Positions 45,846 through 54,454 of a stretch of DNA of 64,000 bases are shown here, in pieces (the first letter of the stretch is position 1; every line of letters begins with the position of its first letter). Under the pieces are notes generated by a model that was not told the DNA's origin, did not search any database, and saw only the letters and a program-made list of their open reading frames with translations. A program made the position numbers and the translations under genes. The DNA is from Clostridium tagluense (GTDB lineage Bacteria > Bacillota > Clostridia > Clostridiales > Clostridiaceae), in contig NZ_BHYK01000023.1 of assembly GCF_003865095.1 (NCBI RefSeq), positions 1-64,000 of the forward strand, in the 5' to 3' direction.

Positions 45846-45906
45846 ACCCTCCCCCGGTGTGGGGGTGGTGCACTTATATACTAATACTAAAAATAAGATG
45901 TGTCAA
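45846..45906 (-). promoter_or_regulatory. copA promoter with CsoR-type operator
   Basis: Minus strand TTGACA at 45901-45906 and TAGTAT at 45878-45883, spacer 17. Just downstream, at 45846-45870, is a GC-rich imperfect dyad, ACCCTCCCCC-GGTG-TGGGGGTGGT, resembling known CsoR boxes with G/C tracts. It covers the start of transcription, so CsoR would block the promoter until copper arrives. Confidence 0.8.
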
Positions 45907-46349
45907 CCTCTTTTTTAAAGAAATTTTCATTTAAAACTGCTTTACTTTTCAAGGACTCCCTCTGAAGCATAAGTTATGTATATTATTATTCATATATAAT
46001 TCCTCATATAAAAATGAAGCAGATATGATACTGATTCATTCTAAATTTAAAAATTATATATTTCTTATTATATAAATACGTATTTTTTATAAACATATAT
46101 AATCATTTTATTTTTAATTACTATAATTTTGATTTAAGCCTTGCATTATTTTCTGCAATACCCATGCATTTATCATCCCCTTCCTAAATATTGTTAAATC
46201 CATCCTTAATGCACTCCAACAGGTCGCTGTATATTTATTTTTTTATATGCAAATACTAGTCAAATGAAAATAAATTTTAACATAACTAACAATAATAATA
46301 TATTTATCATTTTACTTGAATATACTAACTCTTGAATGAGGTGTTTAGA
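45907..46349. other. AT-rich spacer without recognised features
   Basis: About 440 bp between the divergent copA promoter and the small membrane protein gene. Stop codons are frequent in all frames. I see no gene, repeat or RNA element. Confidence 0.6.
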
Positions 46350-46706
46350 TTGATAACTTTTATAAAAAACTATACACTTGGAAATATAAAATATAAGTTT
46401 TTCATTTTATACTTGCTGAATGTAACTGATATATTATTTACTATATTACTTTTGTCTACGGGCTTATTCCTAGAGACAAATTTTTTAATCACAAAAGCCC
46501 TGCAAAGTTTATCTGCTAGTTTTATATTAAAAATTGTACTACCAGCGGTGTTGTTATTATGCCTATACATTAGAATGAAAAAGGCAAATGAAACTCAGTT
46601 AAAGCAGTCCAATATTATTATTAATATTGCTACTTTAGTTTATTTGATAATTAATTTCTGGCATTTAATATGTTTTTTACTATTAGGCTTATTTACACTA
46701 AGTTAG
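46350..46706 (+). CDS. Small membrane protein (DUF5658-like)
   Basis: 118 residues with about three membrane helices (near 15-40, 50-70 and 90-115). The pattern LYLLNVTDILFTILLLSTG...ETNFLI resembles DUF5658 proteins, whose role is unknown. Start is taken as TTG 46350, with GAGGTG six bases upstream; the frame is open from another TTG at 46332, which overlaps that site. No operon partner. Confidence 0.65.
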   Translation: MITFIKNYTLGNIKYKFFILYLLNVTDILFTILLLSTGLFLETNFLITKALQSLSASFILKIVLPAVLLLCLYIRMKKANETQLKQSNIIINIATLVYLIINFWHLICFLLLGLFTLS

Positions 46707-46810
46707 TCATGATTCTTGTACACCTTTAAGCAAGCCAAGAATTTCTTTCCCTGTATAATGGAACCTAGAGAACTTTCCCTCTTAAATATACTAAGTGGAA
46801 ATATTTATAA

Positions 46811-46840
46811 TTGGAAACCTTTGTTGCAATATGTTATAAT
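46811..46840 (+). promoter_or_regulatory. Sigma-A-like promoter of the DUF362 gene
   Basis: TTGGAA at 46811-46816 and perfect TATAAT at 46835-46840, spacer 18, with GGAGG before the ATG at 46899. Confidence 0.65.
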
Positions 46841-46898
46841 AGTAGAATTATACAAATTAATTCGAATAAATATTATTATAGCCCTAGGAGGTACCTAA

Positions 46899-48011
46899 AT
46901 GAAAAAATCAAAGGTATATTTTACAGACTTAAGAACAAAGCCAGGATATAATCTATTGGATAAGCTTCAAAAACTTGTAGTAGATGCAGGTATAAAAAAT
47001 ATTGATTTTATAAATAAATTCGTAGCTATAAAAATTCATTTTGGAGAGCCAGGAAATCTTTCCTACATACGACCAAACTATGCTGGTAGCATTGTTAAAC
47101 TTGTGAAAGAACTAGGTGGTAAGCCTTTCCTTACCGATGCAAATACATTATATTCTGGAAGAAGGTTTAATGCTGTAGACCATATTGAAGCAGCCATGGA
47201 AAATGGTTTTAATCCAATGTCAGTTGGCTGTAACGTAATTATAGCCGATGGATTAAAAGGTGGGGATTATAGAGAAATTCCAATACACCAAAAATATTGC
47301 AAAACTGCTAAAATAGCCTCAGCCATTGCAGATTCAGATATAGTTATTTCTATGACCCACTTTAAGGGCCATGAAATGACTGGTTTTGGTGGATCATTAA
47401 AGAATTTAGGTATGGGCTCTGGTTCCATTGGAGGAAAGCTTGAAATGCATTCTGCTTCCAAACCTGTTATGAAACATGATAAATGTGTAAGCTGTGGACT
47501 CTGCATTAAAAATTGCCTGCATGGTGCAATTTCATTTAATGAGAATAAGAAAGCAACTATAGATTATGATAAATGTGTAGGCTGCGGTCAATGTGTTGCC
47601 GTATGTCGTTTTGACTCAGCAACTGTAAAGTGGAATGAATCCGCGGACATTGCTAATGAAAAGATTGCAGAATATGCCTATGCAGTTGCTAAAGATAAGC
47701 CAACTTTCCATATTAGCTTTATTATGAATGTTTCCCCTAATTGTGATTGTTGGAACTCAAACGATGTATCAATTGTTCCAGATATAGGCATAGCTGCATC
47801 CTTTGATCCAGTAGCCTTAGATCAAGCTTGCGTTGATATGGTTAACAAATCAACAGCATTATACGCAACTGAACTTTCCGATAGAGATTATCATGAGGGA
47901 CAAGATAAATTTTCTCATATACATCCTGATACAAATTGGAAGGTTGGACTAGCCCATGCAAAGGCTATTGGCCTTGGTACTGACGAATATGAGCTAGTAA
48001 TAGTTAAATAG
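46899..48011 (+). CDS. DUF362 protein with two 4Fe-4S clusters
   Basis: 370 residues. The DUF362 region (KIHFGEPGNLSYIRP, TDANTLYSG, ISMTHFKGHEMTGFGGSLKNLGMG) surrounds a bacterial ferredoxin insert with CVSCGLCIKNC (about 195) and CVGCGQCVAVC (about 226). Together these give eight cysteines for two 4Fe-4S clusters. It is a soluble redox protein, widespread in anaerobes; the reaction is not established. ATG 46899 with AGGAGG. Single gene with a strong terminator. Confidence 0.9.
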   Translation: MKKSKVYFTDLRTKPGYNLLDKLQKLVVDAGIKNIDFINKFVAIKIHFGEPGNLSYIRPNYAGSIVKLVKELGGKPFLTDANTLYSGRRFNAVDHIEAAMENGFNPMSVGCNVIIADGLKGGDYREIPIHQKYCKTAKIASAIADSDIVISMTHFKGHEMTGFGGSLKNLGMGSGSIGGKLEMHSASKPVMKHDKCVSCGLCIKNCLHGAISFNENKKATIDYDKCVGCGQCVAVCRFDSATVKWNESADIANEKIAEYAYAVAKDKPTFHISFIMNVSPNCDCWNSNDVSIVPDIGIAASFDPVALDQACVDMVNKSTALYATELSDRDYHEGQDKFSHIHPDTNWKVGLAHAKAIGLGTDEYELVIVK

Positions 48012-48025
48012 AAAAATGCATTAAC

Positions 48026-48062
48026 AAAAAAGAGAAAGTGAATATCACTTTCTCTTTTTTGT
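48026..48062. terminator. Terminator after DUF362 gene
   Basis: 15-bp stem (48026-48040 with 48046-48060) ending in T6. Also faces the 3' end of truA on the other strand. Confidence 0.88.
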
Positions 48063-48100
48063 ACAATCATTTACAGAGACAAATTTCATGCTTTTTTATC

Positions 48101-48838
48101 CTAGTATTCTATATTTCTTAGTGATAGCCCTTTTGATTTAGCCATTAAGCTATATTTTGACTCTGTTATTTCAGTTAACAGCGTTTCTATATCTTCTACC
48201 TCTAGCTTTCCTTCACCTATATCTATAAGGCTTGCTATAATAATTCTTACCATATTCCACAAAAAATCATTACCATTAATTTCTATTTCTACCATATCAT
48301 TTTTCTCAATTATATTTATATAATTAATAGTTCTAATAGTAGATTTAGTATCAGATGTGACCGTAGTAAACCCCTGAAAGTCATGAGTTCCAACTAAAGA
48401 TTCTGCTGCAATTCTCATTTCCTCTAAATTAAGTTTACCCTCACTATGATAAACATATTTTCTATTAAATACATTTCTTAATTCATTATTATTTATTTTA
48501 TACACGTAAGTAATTGATTTTATGTTATATGCCACATGAAATTTTTCACTTGCTTCTACCATAGATTTCACTACTATATCTTCTGGTAAAAATTCATGTA
48601 GATAATCCAGTATGGCTTCATTGCTTAAATCGCTATTTGTATGAAAGTTCGCCATATAATTTTCAGCATGTACCCCTACATCTGTTCGCACGCAGCCTGA
48701 AACCTCAATAGGTTCTCCTGCCATCTTAGACAGTACACTTTGAATTTTACCTTGCAATGTTAAATCGTTATCCTCTTGTTTTTGCCATCCTTTATATCTG
48801 CTTCCATCATATTCTAATATCATTTTTAAATTTCTCAT
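48101..48838 (-). CDS. truA: tRNA pseudouridine synthase A
   Basis: Makes pseudouridine at positions 38-40 of the tRNA anticodon arm. 245 residues. The catalytic Asp is D53 in RTDVGVHA, and the GTHDFQGFT and NDFLWNMVRIIIASLI blocks are typical. Clostridia often have two TruA paralogs, and the usual one sits with ribosomal protein and ECF genes. This copy is alone, so it may be the second paralog. Start ATG 48838 with AAAGGCGG. Confidence 0.93.
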   Translation of the reverse strand: MRNLKMILEYDGSRYKGWQKQEDNDLTLQGKIQSVLSKMAGEPIEVSGCVRTDVGVHAENYMANFHTNSDLSNEAILDYLHEFLPEDIVVKSMVEASEKFHVAYNIKSITYVYKINNNELRNVFNRKYVYHSEGKLNLEEMRIAAESLVGTHDFQGFTTVTSDTKSTIRTINYINIIEKNDMVEIEINGNDFLWNMVRIIIASLIDIGEGKLEVEDIETLLTEITESKYSLMAKSKGLSLRNIEY

Positions 48839-48934
48839 ATATTTCCGCCTTTAACTTATTTGATTATTCATGTTTTAATTTTGCCCAATGAATACTTTAA
48901 TTATATCTTCCCTACTAAAATAAAGCTATTATAT

Positions 48935-48970
48935 TATACTTGACCTTATAGCATAACCTAAGAAAAATTT
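48935..48970 (-). repeat. Repeat B, single arm
   Basis: 36 bp sharing 34 positions with 57637-57672 (TATACTTGACCTTATAGCAT..., then TAAGAAAAATTT). It sits directly against the stop codon of the VWA gene, as the other copy sits against helD. The matching left arm is absent here. Confidence 0.75.
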
Positions 48971-48971
48971 C

Positions 48972-50339
48972 CTAATATATTGGCTCATGGTTATTCCCAG
49001 AAAAACCATCCACCATTACATCTATCCTATCCTCAGTATCCTCTTTTATGTCTACAGGTTTTAGTTTTTTTATCGTGCCAAAGGGCTGCGTTAATGAAAG
49101 TTTATCACCACGTCCTGATATAACCCACAAGGTTTTATAGCCTTTTGGCGTTACACCTAGGTTTACTTCACCCTTTCCGTCTGTAAAATATATTAGTATG
49201 TTTGTATCAGTATTATTCACATAATTAAAAACCGGTGTAAATTTTGTACCACCACCGCCAGTACTGCTTCGCTTACGTACATTATTAATGGATTTCACCT
49301 TGTATGCTTGTCTTATTTCCGTATCACATTCAAGCAGTGTTATTTCGTGTTTATAGGTTTTTACAATATTAAAAACCTCTTTTATTGCTCCATGAAATTC
49401 CTCATCACTAATACTTCCACTTATGTCTATAGCCAGGGTAATTCTAGCTGTATGCCCCCTAAGTTCTCCTCTTAAATCTAATCTATTAGGTTGGCGTCTA
49501 CTTCTTCTTGTAATAGTCTTCTTTTTGTCACCTTCTAGCGTTCCCATCATTTTCTTTAGATACATATTCCAAGGAATTTCACCCTTTTTCCCTGCAAGAC
49601 CTTTAAGCATATCCTCCAAATAAAGAGGAACTGCGCCCTTCTCTGCTAACACTACAAATTTCTCTGTAAAATTTTTAAGGGTCTCCTCATCTATTTCTGT
49701 GGATTCTTCCCACAAATCATGAGTTTTAGAAGCATCATATTCTTTTTTTATCTGCTCGTACTTAGACTCATCTTCCTTAGTTTCATCTTTTTCCTCTAAT
49801 AAATTTAGAGCCATTTGAATTTTATCCACATAATACTCCATAATCATATAAGGTTGCATATTTAAACTATATTTAAAATTTATACTATCTAAAGTTGTAG
49901 CAAAGTGTGGAAGATCCTTTAGATGCTGATTAACTACTATATCCATCGCCATATTAATGGCCAAGTTACTATATTTTGTTTTAAGTACTCTTGCACGATT
50001 TAAATGAAATGATAGTATGTGATAAATCTCATGTTTAATAGTGCTTTTCATCTGCTCCCCTGTAAGATTCAAAAAAATATATGGGTTGAAATAAATTACA
50101 TATTTAGATAATTTAAAATTCACAGCTGTGGGCGAAGTTATATCATATTTTATTTCTCTAGACATTTGAAGTAGAAAGTAGCCATAAAAGTTTTCATTAT
50201 CTTCTATGAGCATAAAATTAACCATAGTAATAAGTTTCAAAAATTCTTCATTAAAATCTTTTGGCATGTCTTCAATTCTTTTCAGATTAGAAATCTGGTC
50301 GTAAAGTGAGTTTTTAAAACTTTCAAATACCTTTCCCAT
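48972..50339 (-). CDS. Metallopeptidase/VWA domain protein (DUF2201 type)
   Basis: 455 residues. The N-terminal half is a putative metallopeptidase with the zinc motif HEIYH at about 103-107. The C-terminal half is a VWA-like domain with a metal-site motif DISGSIS at about 302-308 and a late TDGKGE. Such proteins pair with MoxR-type AAA ATPases as putative chaperone or remodelling systems. It lies 8 bp after the ATPase gene, with AGGTGA before ATG 50339, and is last in a three-gene operon. Confidence 0.85.
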   Translation of the reverse strand: MGKVFESFKNSLYDQISNLKRIEDMPKDFNEEFLKLITMVNFMLIEDNENFYGYFLLQMSREIKYDITSPTAVNFKLSKYVIYFNPYIFLNLTGEQMKSTIKHEIYHILSFHLNRARVLKTKYSNLAINMAMDIVVNQHLKDLPHFATTLDSINFKYSLNMQPYMIMEYYVDKIQMALNLLEEKDETKEDESKYEQIKKEYDASKTHDLWEESTEIDEETLKNFTEKFVVLAEKGAVPLYLEDMLKGLAGKKGEIPWNMYLKKMMGTLEGDKKKTITRRSRRQPNRLDLRGELRGHTARITLAIDISGSISDEEFHGAIKEVFNIVKTYKHEITLLECDTEIRQAYKVKSINNVRKRSSTGGGGTKFTPVFNYVNNTDTNILIYFTDGKGEVNLGVTPKGYKTLWVISGRGDKLSLTQPFGTIKKLKPVDIKEDTEDRIDVMVDGFSGNNHEPIY

Positions 50340-50347
50340 AATATCAC

Positions 50348-51466
50348 CTAGCCTTTTATCTCATTATAGGCCTTAAAATACATTTCAACAAAAGCTTCAT
50401 TTTCCAAACATAATTTATAAGTAGCATTATAACTCTCTTTAATATCCTGCATAATCCCTATGCCTAGGTCCACAGGATATAACCCCAAAAACTCTACAAA
50501 TCTTGTTATATCGCTATTTAAAATTTCTTTTCTATCTAAATTATGCAAAATATTCTTTGCTATCAAGTATAGTCTTGTGTGGCTTTCTTTTTTTACTTTT
50601 CCTATAACCTCTTGCGTCAATTCTGAAGGATCAAACACCTCTTCATAAGAAATTAAAGGTTTATTATTCTCCTGTTCAAAAGCCATAAACTCATGAGCAA
50701 TTCTATCACCTAAATTACCTTTTAGAATATTTAAAAATACTCTTTTAGGAGTTTTATCTTTATTTGTTTTGTAAATCCTATAGCTTTTAGAAACCCGTTC
50801 AAAGCTTCTAGGAGTTGCCTTTATCTGCTCACCCTTTAATGTACTTTGTAAATATTCCGGAAAAGTAGATATAAACTCTATAACCTTTTGCTCTATTTTA
50901 TTTTCAATAGCCCAGCTCAGCCAAGCTTTTGAATCGCTTTCCATATAAAGCCAAACAAATCTATTTTCTTGTGCTGCATCCATATCAACTACTTGATAGT
51001 CAACATCGTCTCCATATTTACTAGAAGGATTCATTGCAGCTAATATTTTTACTCTATCATGAAGCTTATACCCATTTATATCTCTGTTTAATATAAGATT
51101 CATAAGCTCTTGTTGCACAGTATGCTCACAACGGTTTATCTCATCAATAAATAAAAAAACCTCTTTGCCATCATCTATCAAACTATCTATTTCCTGTAGC
51201 TTTGTATGAACCGCGTAAACAGTATTTTTTTTACTAATAGCCCTACCGCTATCATCCTTAAAACTATAATCTTCAACTGTTGGAAGACCACCTATTTCTC
51301 CTTCTTTTAAAAGGTTTCCATCTATAACAACTAGGCTCCAGCCTTTCTTTTTTGCGAGTTCCTTAGCTAGGGCAGTTTTTCCTATACCGCTTTCTCCTAC
51401 AATTATTGGTACTTCATCCGTTTCTATAACAAGCTCCGCACTTTGCAGCGTATCCTTAAAATTCAT
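50348..51466 (-). CDS. MoxR-type AAA+ ATPase
   Basis: 372 residues. Walker A is GESGIGKT at 24-31 and Walker B FLFIDEINR at about 105-113; an arginine-finger region lies in MDAAQENRFVWL. Fold and size match MoxR/dynein-related AAA ATPases that act on VWA partners. It is 13 bp downstream of the repeat-protein gene and 8 bp upstream of the VWA gene, so all three should be made together. Start ATG 51466 with GGGGAG. Its target is unknown. Confidence 0.87.
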   Translation of the reverse strand: MNFKDTLQSAELVIETDEVPIIVGESGIGKTALAKELAKKKGWSLVVIDGNLLKEGEIGGLPTVEDYSFKDDSGRAISKKNTVYAVHTKLQEIDSLIDDGKEVFLFIDEINRCEHTVQQELMNLILNRDINGYKLHDRVKILAAMNPSSKYGDDVDYQVVDMDAAQENRFVWLYMESDSKAWLSWAIENKIEQKVIEFISTFPEYLQSTLKGEQIKATPRSFERVSKSYRIYKTNKDKTPKRVFLNILKGNLGDRIAHEFMAFEQENNKPLISYEEVFDPSELTQEVIGKVKKESHTRLYLIAKNILHNLDRKEILNSDITRFVEFLGLYPVDLGIGIMQDIKESYNATYKLCLENEAFVEMYFKAYNEIKG

Positions 51467-51479
51467 AACTTATCTCCCC

Positions 51480-52283
51480 TTAGATCATCTTCAATTTTTC
51501 ATCAACCGCTATTTTTTTGCAGGTTTTACTTCCATATTTATAAATAAAAATGATTTTATCCAATGATATATTACCATATTTCTCATTTATACTTTCACAG
51601 TTAATAAAATCCCTTACATATTTTTCTGATATATCTTCTTTAGATAATACCTCTTTAAAAGCCATCTCTACCGCATCCCTTGGTAGGTCATTAATAAAAT
51701 ATTTCATTACCAGGGAATTGTGTTTTAAAAACAATATTTTTTTATTTTCATCTATGTTTAAAATGAACTTTATAGCAGCTTCATTTTCCGTAATGGCCAA
51801 TATTTCTGCCTTTATAGTTGCATTTTCTATATATCTTAAAGTCTCATAGTTTTTTTCTATAGCTAAAAGTTGTATTTCTTCAATTGGGCTGTCTATAAAT
51901 CTTATAGAGTCATAATCTCTTTCTATAGCTAATTTTTGTAATTCTATGCTGGGGCTTTTGGCATATTTTATTGCATACCCTTTTTGCTTAATACCGATCT
52001 TTATTAATTCGGCGCTGGGATTTTCTATAAAGTCTAAAGTATTCCAAATCTTTGATACAACATATTTTTTCATATCATAAGTTGGATTTTCTATAAACTC
52101 AATGGCCATACAATTACTTTTTATTGCCATGTCTTGCATCTGTTTTGTAGGATTTTTTATATAACGTATCATTATCCCATCTTTTTTTATAGCCCTAATC
52201 TTCATTTCCTCACTAAGTTCTTTAATATTTTTTATAATAATTGGGTTACTCTCTATCATTTGTAGAATTTTATCATCTGTCAT
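51480..52283 (-). CDS. 22-residue-repeat protein (DUF4116-like solenoid)
   Basis: 267 residues, most of them seven consecutive 22-residue units of the pattern ...AIxxxxxAIxFIxNPTxxM (for example TKQMQDMAIKSNCMAIEFIE). These resemble DUF4116-type repeats and should fold as stacked helical pairs. The last 90 residues are unique. First gene of the AAA/VWA operon, so it may be an adaptor or sensor for the ATPase complex. ATG 52283 with GAGGTG. A TATAAT lies at 52373-52378 (minus strand) without a clear -35 box. Confidence 0.75.
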   Translation of the reverse strand: MTDDKILQMIESNPIIIKNIKELSEEMKIRAIKKDGIMIRYIKNPTKQMQDMAIKSNCMAIEFIENPTYDMKKYVVSKIWNTLDFIENPSAELIKIGIKQKGYAIKYAKSPSIELQKLAIERDYDSIRFIDSPIEEIQLLAIEKNYETLRYIENATIKAEILAITENEAAIKFILNIDENKKILFLKHNSLVMKYFINDLPRDAVEMAFKEVLSKEDISEKYVRDFINCESINEKYGNISLDKIIFIYKYGSKTCKKIAVDEKLKMI

Positions 52284-52454
52284 AAAACTTCACCTCTATA
52301 CTAATTATATTCAAAAAAGCAACTATTCATTAAGCTGGTATTTTTTTATAACTGCCTTATTAATTTAATACAATTATAGCATAAAAAAGAAAAGTATAAA
52401 TAGTTGTTAACCGTCCACGATTAATTTTCAAAATTTAATAATTTTTTACAAACT

Positions 52455-52737
52455 AAAAAAAGAGATATTTCTATCTCTTTTATAAACGAACCAAAATTTT
52501 TAAATTTATAATCCAAGGTACCGTTGCCCCAATTTTTGCACCTATCTTTATGATAGGTGGGTGTCCTCAGAGATGTTTAGCAGTCCTTGCCAATTAAATA
52601 TTGGTCTTATAGGCCTAGTATGCATCTAGATCTTGAACTCCCGTATTAATACTGTAGGTTGAAAATAAGAGCTTCACGAATATCCCAGAAATATATATTC
52701 ATATAAAATTTTTAAGTAAGTTTAATTACTATCTATT
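52455..52737 (-). ncRNA. Structured RNA, possible raiA-motif RNA
   Basis: No reading frame fits, yet the minus strand has a promoter, about 280 bases of clearly structured sequence and a terminator (stem 52457-52482 with T7). Visible helices: TCTGGGATATT with AACATCTCTGA (52679-52689 with 52567-52577); GAAGCTC with GAGTTC; CTAG with CTAG; CCAAT with ATTGG; and CACCTATC with GATAGGTG (52539-52559). CAAGG and CCTTG can also pair across the 3' part, a possible pseudoknot. The elements look like a conserved clostridial RNA. Best guess is the raiA motif; 6S RNA is less likely because the outer helix would enclose only about 125 bases. Confidence 0.6.
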
Positions 52738-52743
52738 GATTTT

Positions 52744-52771
52744 ATTATATCAGAATTAAAATAAAATTCAA
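52744..52771 (-). promoter_or_regulatory. Sigma-A promoter of the structured RNA
   Basis: Minus strand TTGAAT at 52766-52771 and perfect TATAAT at 52744-52749, spacer 16. Confidence 0.72.
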
Positions 52772-52859
52772 TAGTAAATTACAATTTTTTTTAAATAAAT
52801 TTATGAGAATAAGATGTAAAATATAATACATTCTCACTCATTATTTGTTTTATTAAATG

Positions 52860-54215
52860 CTATGCGATAATGCCTTGTTTTTTTAAGTATGATTTTGAAT
52901 TTTCATGTAACGGCAAGGTCTCAAACTCTTTTTGCATTTTCTTCATAGTATTTAATATAACAACATCCGCAATATTCATGCCTTCTGAAGATAAAACTCC
53001 TAAATTCATAATTGTATCTTCAGCAGTTTCTGCAACAATTCCATTTCTTGCAGGTACAATAGAACCATTTATAGCCAAAACTGCGGATTGCACAGCAACT
53101 GATGCAGATGTGGAAAGCTTCAATGCACATCCTTCCTTTGCACCATCACATATCATACCGCTTGTATTTGCAAGGGTGTTCTTTATAACACCATCTATTT
53201 GCTCTTCACTCGCACCCATTAACCATGCTATAGCTACCCCAGAACCAGTTCCAGCTGCAACACCACAAGCACAAAGCGCTGATAATCTTCCTATATAATG
53301 TTTTATATAGCTATTCATAATATGACTTATCGCAACTGCTTTAGCCAGTTTTTCATCAGTCACATTAAATTTATTTTTGTATGCTACTAATGGTAAAATT
53401 GCTGTAAGCCCATTATTTCCACTTCCGTTGCTACTCATAACTGATAAATTTATTCCGGACATTCTAGCATCGCTAGCAGCTGCAGTTAGCATCATTGAAG
53501 AAGTCATTAAGTCCTCACAAAGAAATCCTTGCTCCATACCTTTCTTAAGACTAAATCCAACCCCCATGCCCATTTTTTCTTTAAGTCCAACTTCAGCTAT
53601 AGCTTCATTCATTACTACTCCATCTAACATAAAAGCTATATCTTTATGAGGAATTTTCTCAATTTCGCTTATAATTTCTCTTACTTTTAAACCATATAGA
53701 ATGTTCTTTCCAATATTGCTTTTTTTATCCCCTTTTCTTAAATCTAAAAGGACTTCTCCTAGTCTTTCAATATAAACAAATCTATTATGTTTTCCGCTTA
53801 TAATCACATTAGAATTGCCTTTATCTGTCACAAGATTTACTTCTACATAAATCTTGTCTTCAGTATCTTTAATATCTAATGATACTCTTCCACTATGCAA
53901 AAGTTCTTTCGCAAGTTGTACTTGCCTCTCATTAATTCCTTCAAGTACTCTTAAATCCTTTTCACTTTCTCCACCAATAAACCCAAGGGCCGCTGCGATA
54001 TGAAGCCCAACTTCCTTTGTATTTGGTATGCCAACGGATAATCCATTTTTGTATATATTCGGACTAACAAAAACTTTTGCACTCTCTATATAATTAAAAG
54101 CCATTAATTCTTTAGCCTTTGCGCAGGCAAGAGCAACAGCTACTGGCTCAGTACATCCCATGGCAGGAACTACTTCCTCTTTCAACGTTTCAACTATAAG
54201 ATTTCTTAATTTCAT
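52860..54215 (-). CDS. L-cysteine desulfidase-like protein (COG3681/YhaM type)
   Basis: 451-residue member of the serine-dehydratase alpha-like family that includes archaeal cysteine desulfidase, which splits cysteine to pyruvate, ammonia and sulfide using an iron-sulfur cluster. Conserved cysteines are present: GCTEP (C21), CACGVAAGTGSG, and ICDGAKEGC near 350. The substrate may instead be another amino acid. Start ATG 54215 with GAGGGAG. It has a strong sigma-54 promoter and lies just downstream of a sigma-54 activator on the same strand, so it is probably that activator's target. Confidence 0.85.
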   Translation of the reverse strand: MKLRNLIVETLKEEVVPAMGCTEPVAVALACAKAKELMAFNYIESAKVFVSPNIYKNGLSVGIPNTKEVGLHIAAALGFIGGESEKDLRVLEGINERQVQLAKELLHSGRVSLDIKDTEDKIYVEVNLVTDKGNSNVIISGKHNRFVYIERLGEVLLDLRKGDKKSNIGKNILYGLKVREIISEIEKIPHKDIAFMLDGVVMNEAIAEVGLKEKMGMGVGFSLKKGMEQGFLCEDLMTSSMMLTAAASDARMSGINLSVMSSNGSGNNGLTAILPLVAYKNKFNVTDEKLAKAVAISHIMNSYIKHYIGRLSALCACGVAAGTGSGVAIAWLMGASEEQIDGVIKNTLANTSGMICDGAKEGCALKLSTSASVAVQSAVLAINGSIVPARNGIVAETAEDTIMNLGVLSSEGMNIADVVILNTMKKMQKEFETLPLHENSKSYLKKQGIIA

Positions 54216-54331
54216 GAAATCACTCCCTCTATGAATTATATTATTAAAAATATGTATACTATCAAATTTAAATATATCAAAAACTTATGTAGTCTTTATG
54301 AATGTTTTTTAATACTACTAATACATATTAA

Positions 54332-54347
54332 AGCAATATTCATGCCA
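54332..54347 (-). promoter_or_regulatory. Sigma-54 promoter of the desulfidase-like gene
   Basis: Minus strand TGGCATGAATATTGCT: the -24 box TGGCA and -12 box TTGC with correct spacing, about 115 bp upstream of the start codon. Confidence 0.85.
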
Positions 54348-54412
54348 ATAAAATCATTGATATAATAGCCCCCTTAATTTTATTTTTCTCAAAATGATAA
54401 AAACCATGGAAA

Positions 54413-54454
54413 AACAGTATCAAATTGATAATTAATTCTCATTTTGATACTGTT
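54413..54454 (-). terminator. Terminator of the sigma-54 activator gene
   Basis: Perfect 12-bp stem AACAGTATCAAA/TTTGATACTGTT (54413-54424 with 54443-54454) spanning the stop codon, then a short T-run on the minus strand. The same dyad could be an activator-binding site upstream of the sigma-54 promoter. Confidence 0.65.

Noticed and set aside
46716-46898. 60-codon frame before the DUF362 gene
   Set aside because: No ribosome binding site; it runs through the promoter and Shine-Dalgarno sequence of the DUF362 gene.
52455-52737. 6S RNA as identity of the structured RNA
   Set aside because: The 5' segment resembles a 6S closing stem, but its partner encloses only about 125 bases and leaves a structured 3' part outside; kept only as an alternative.
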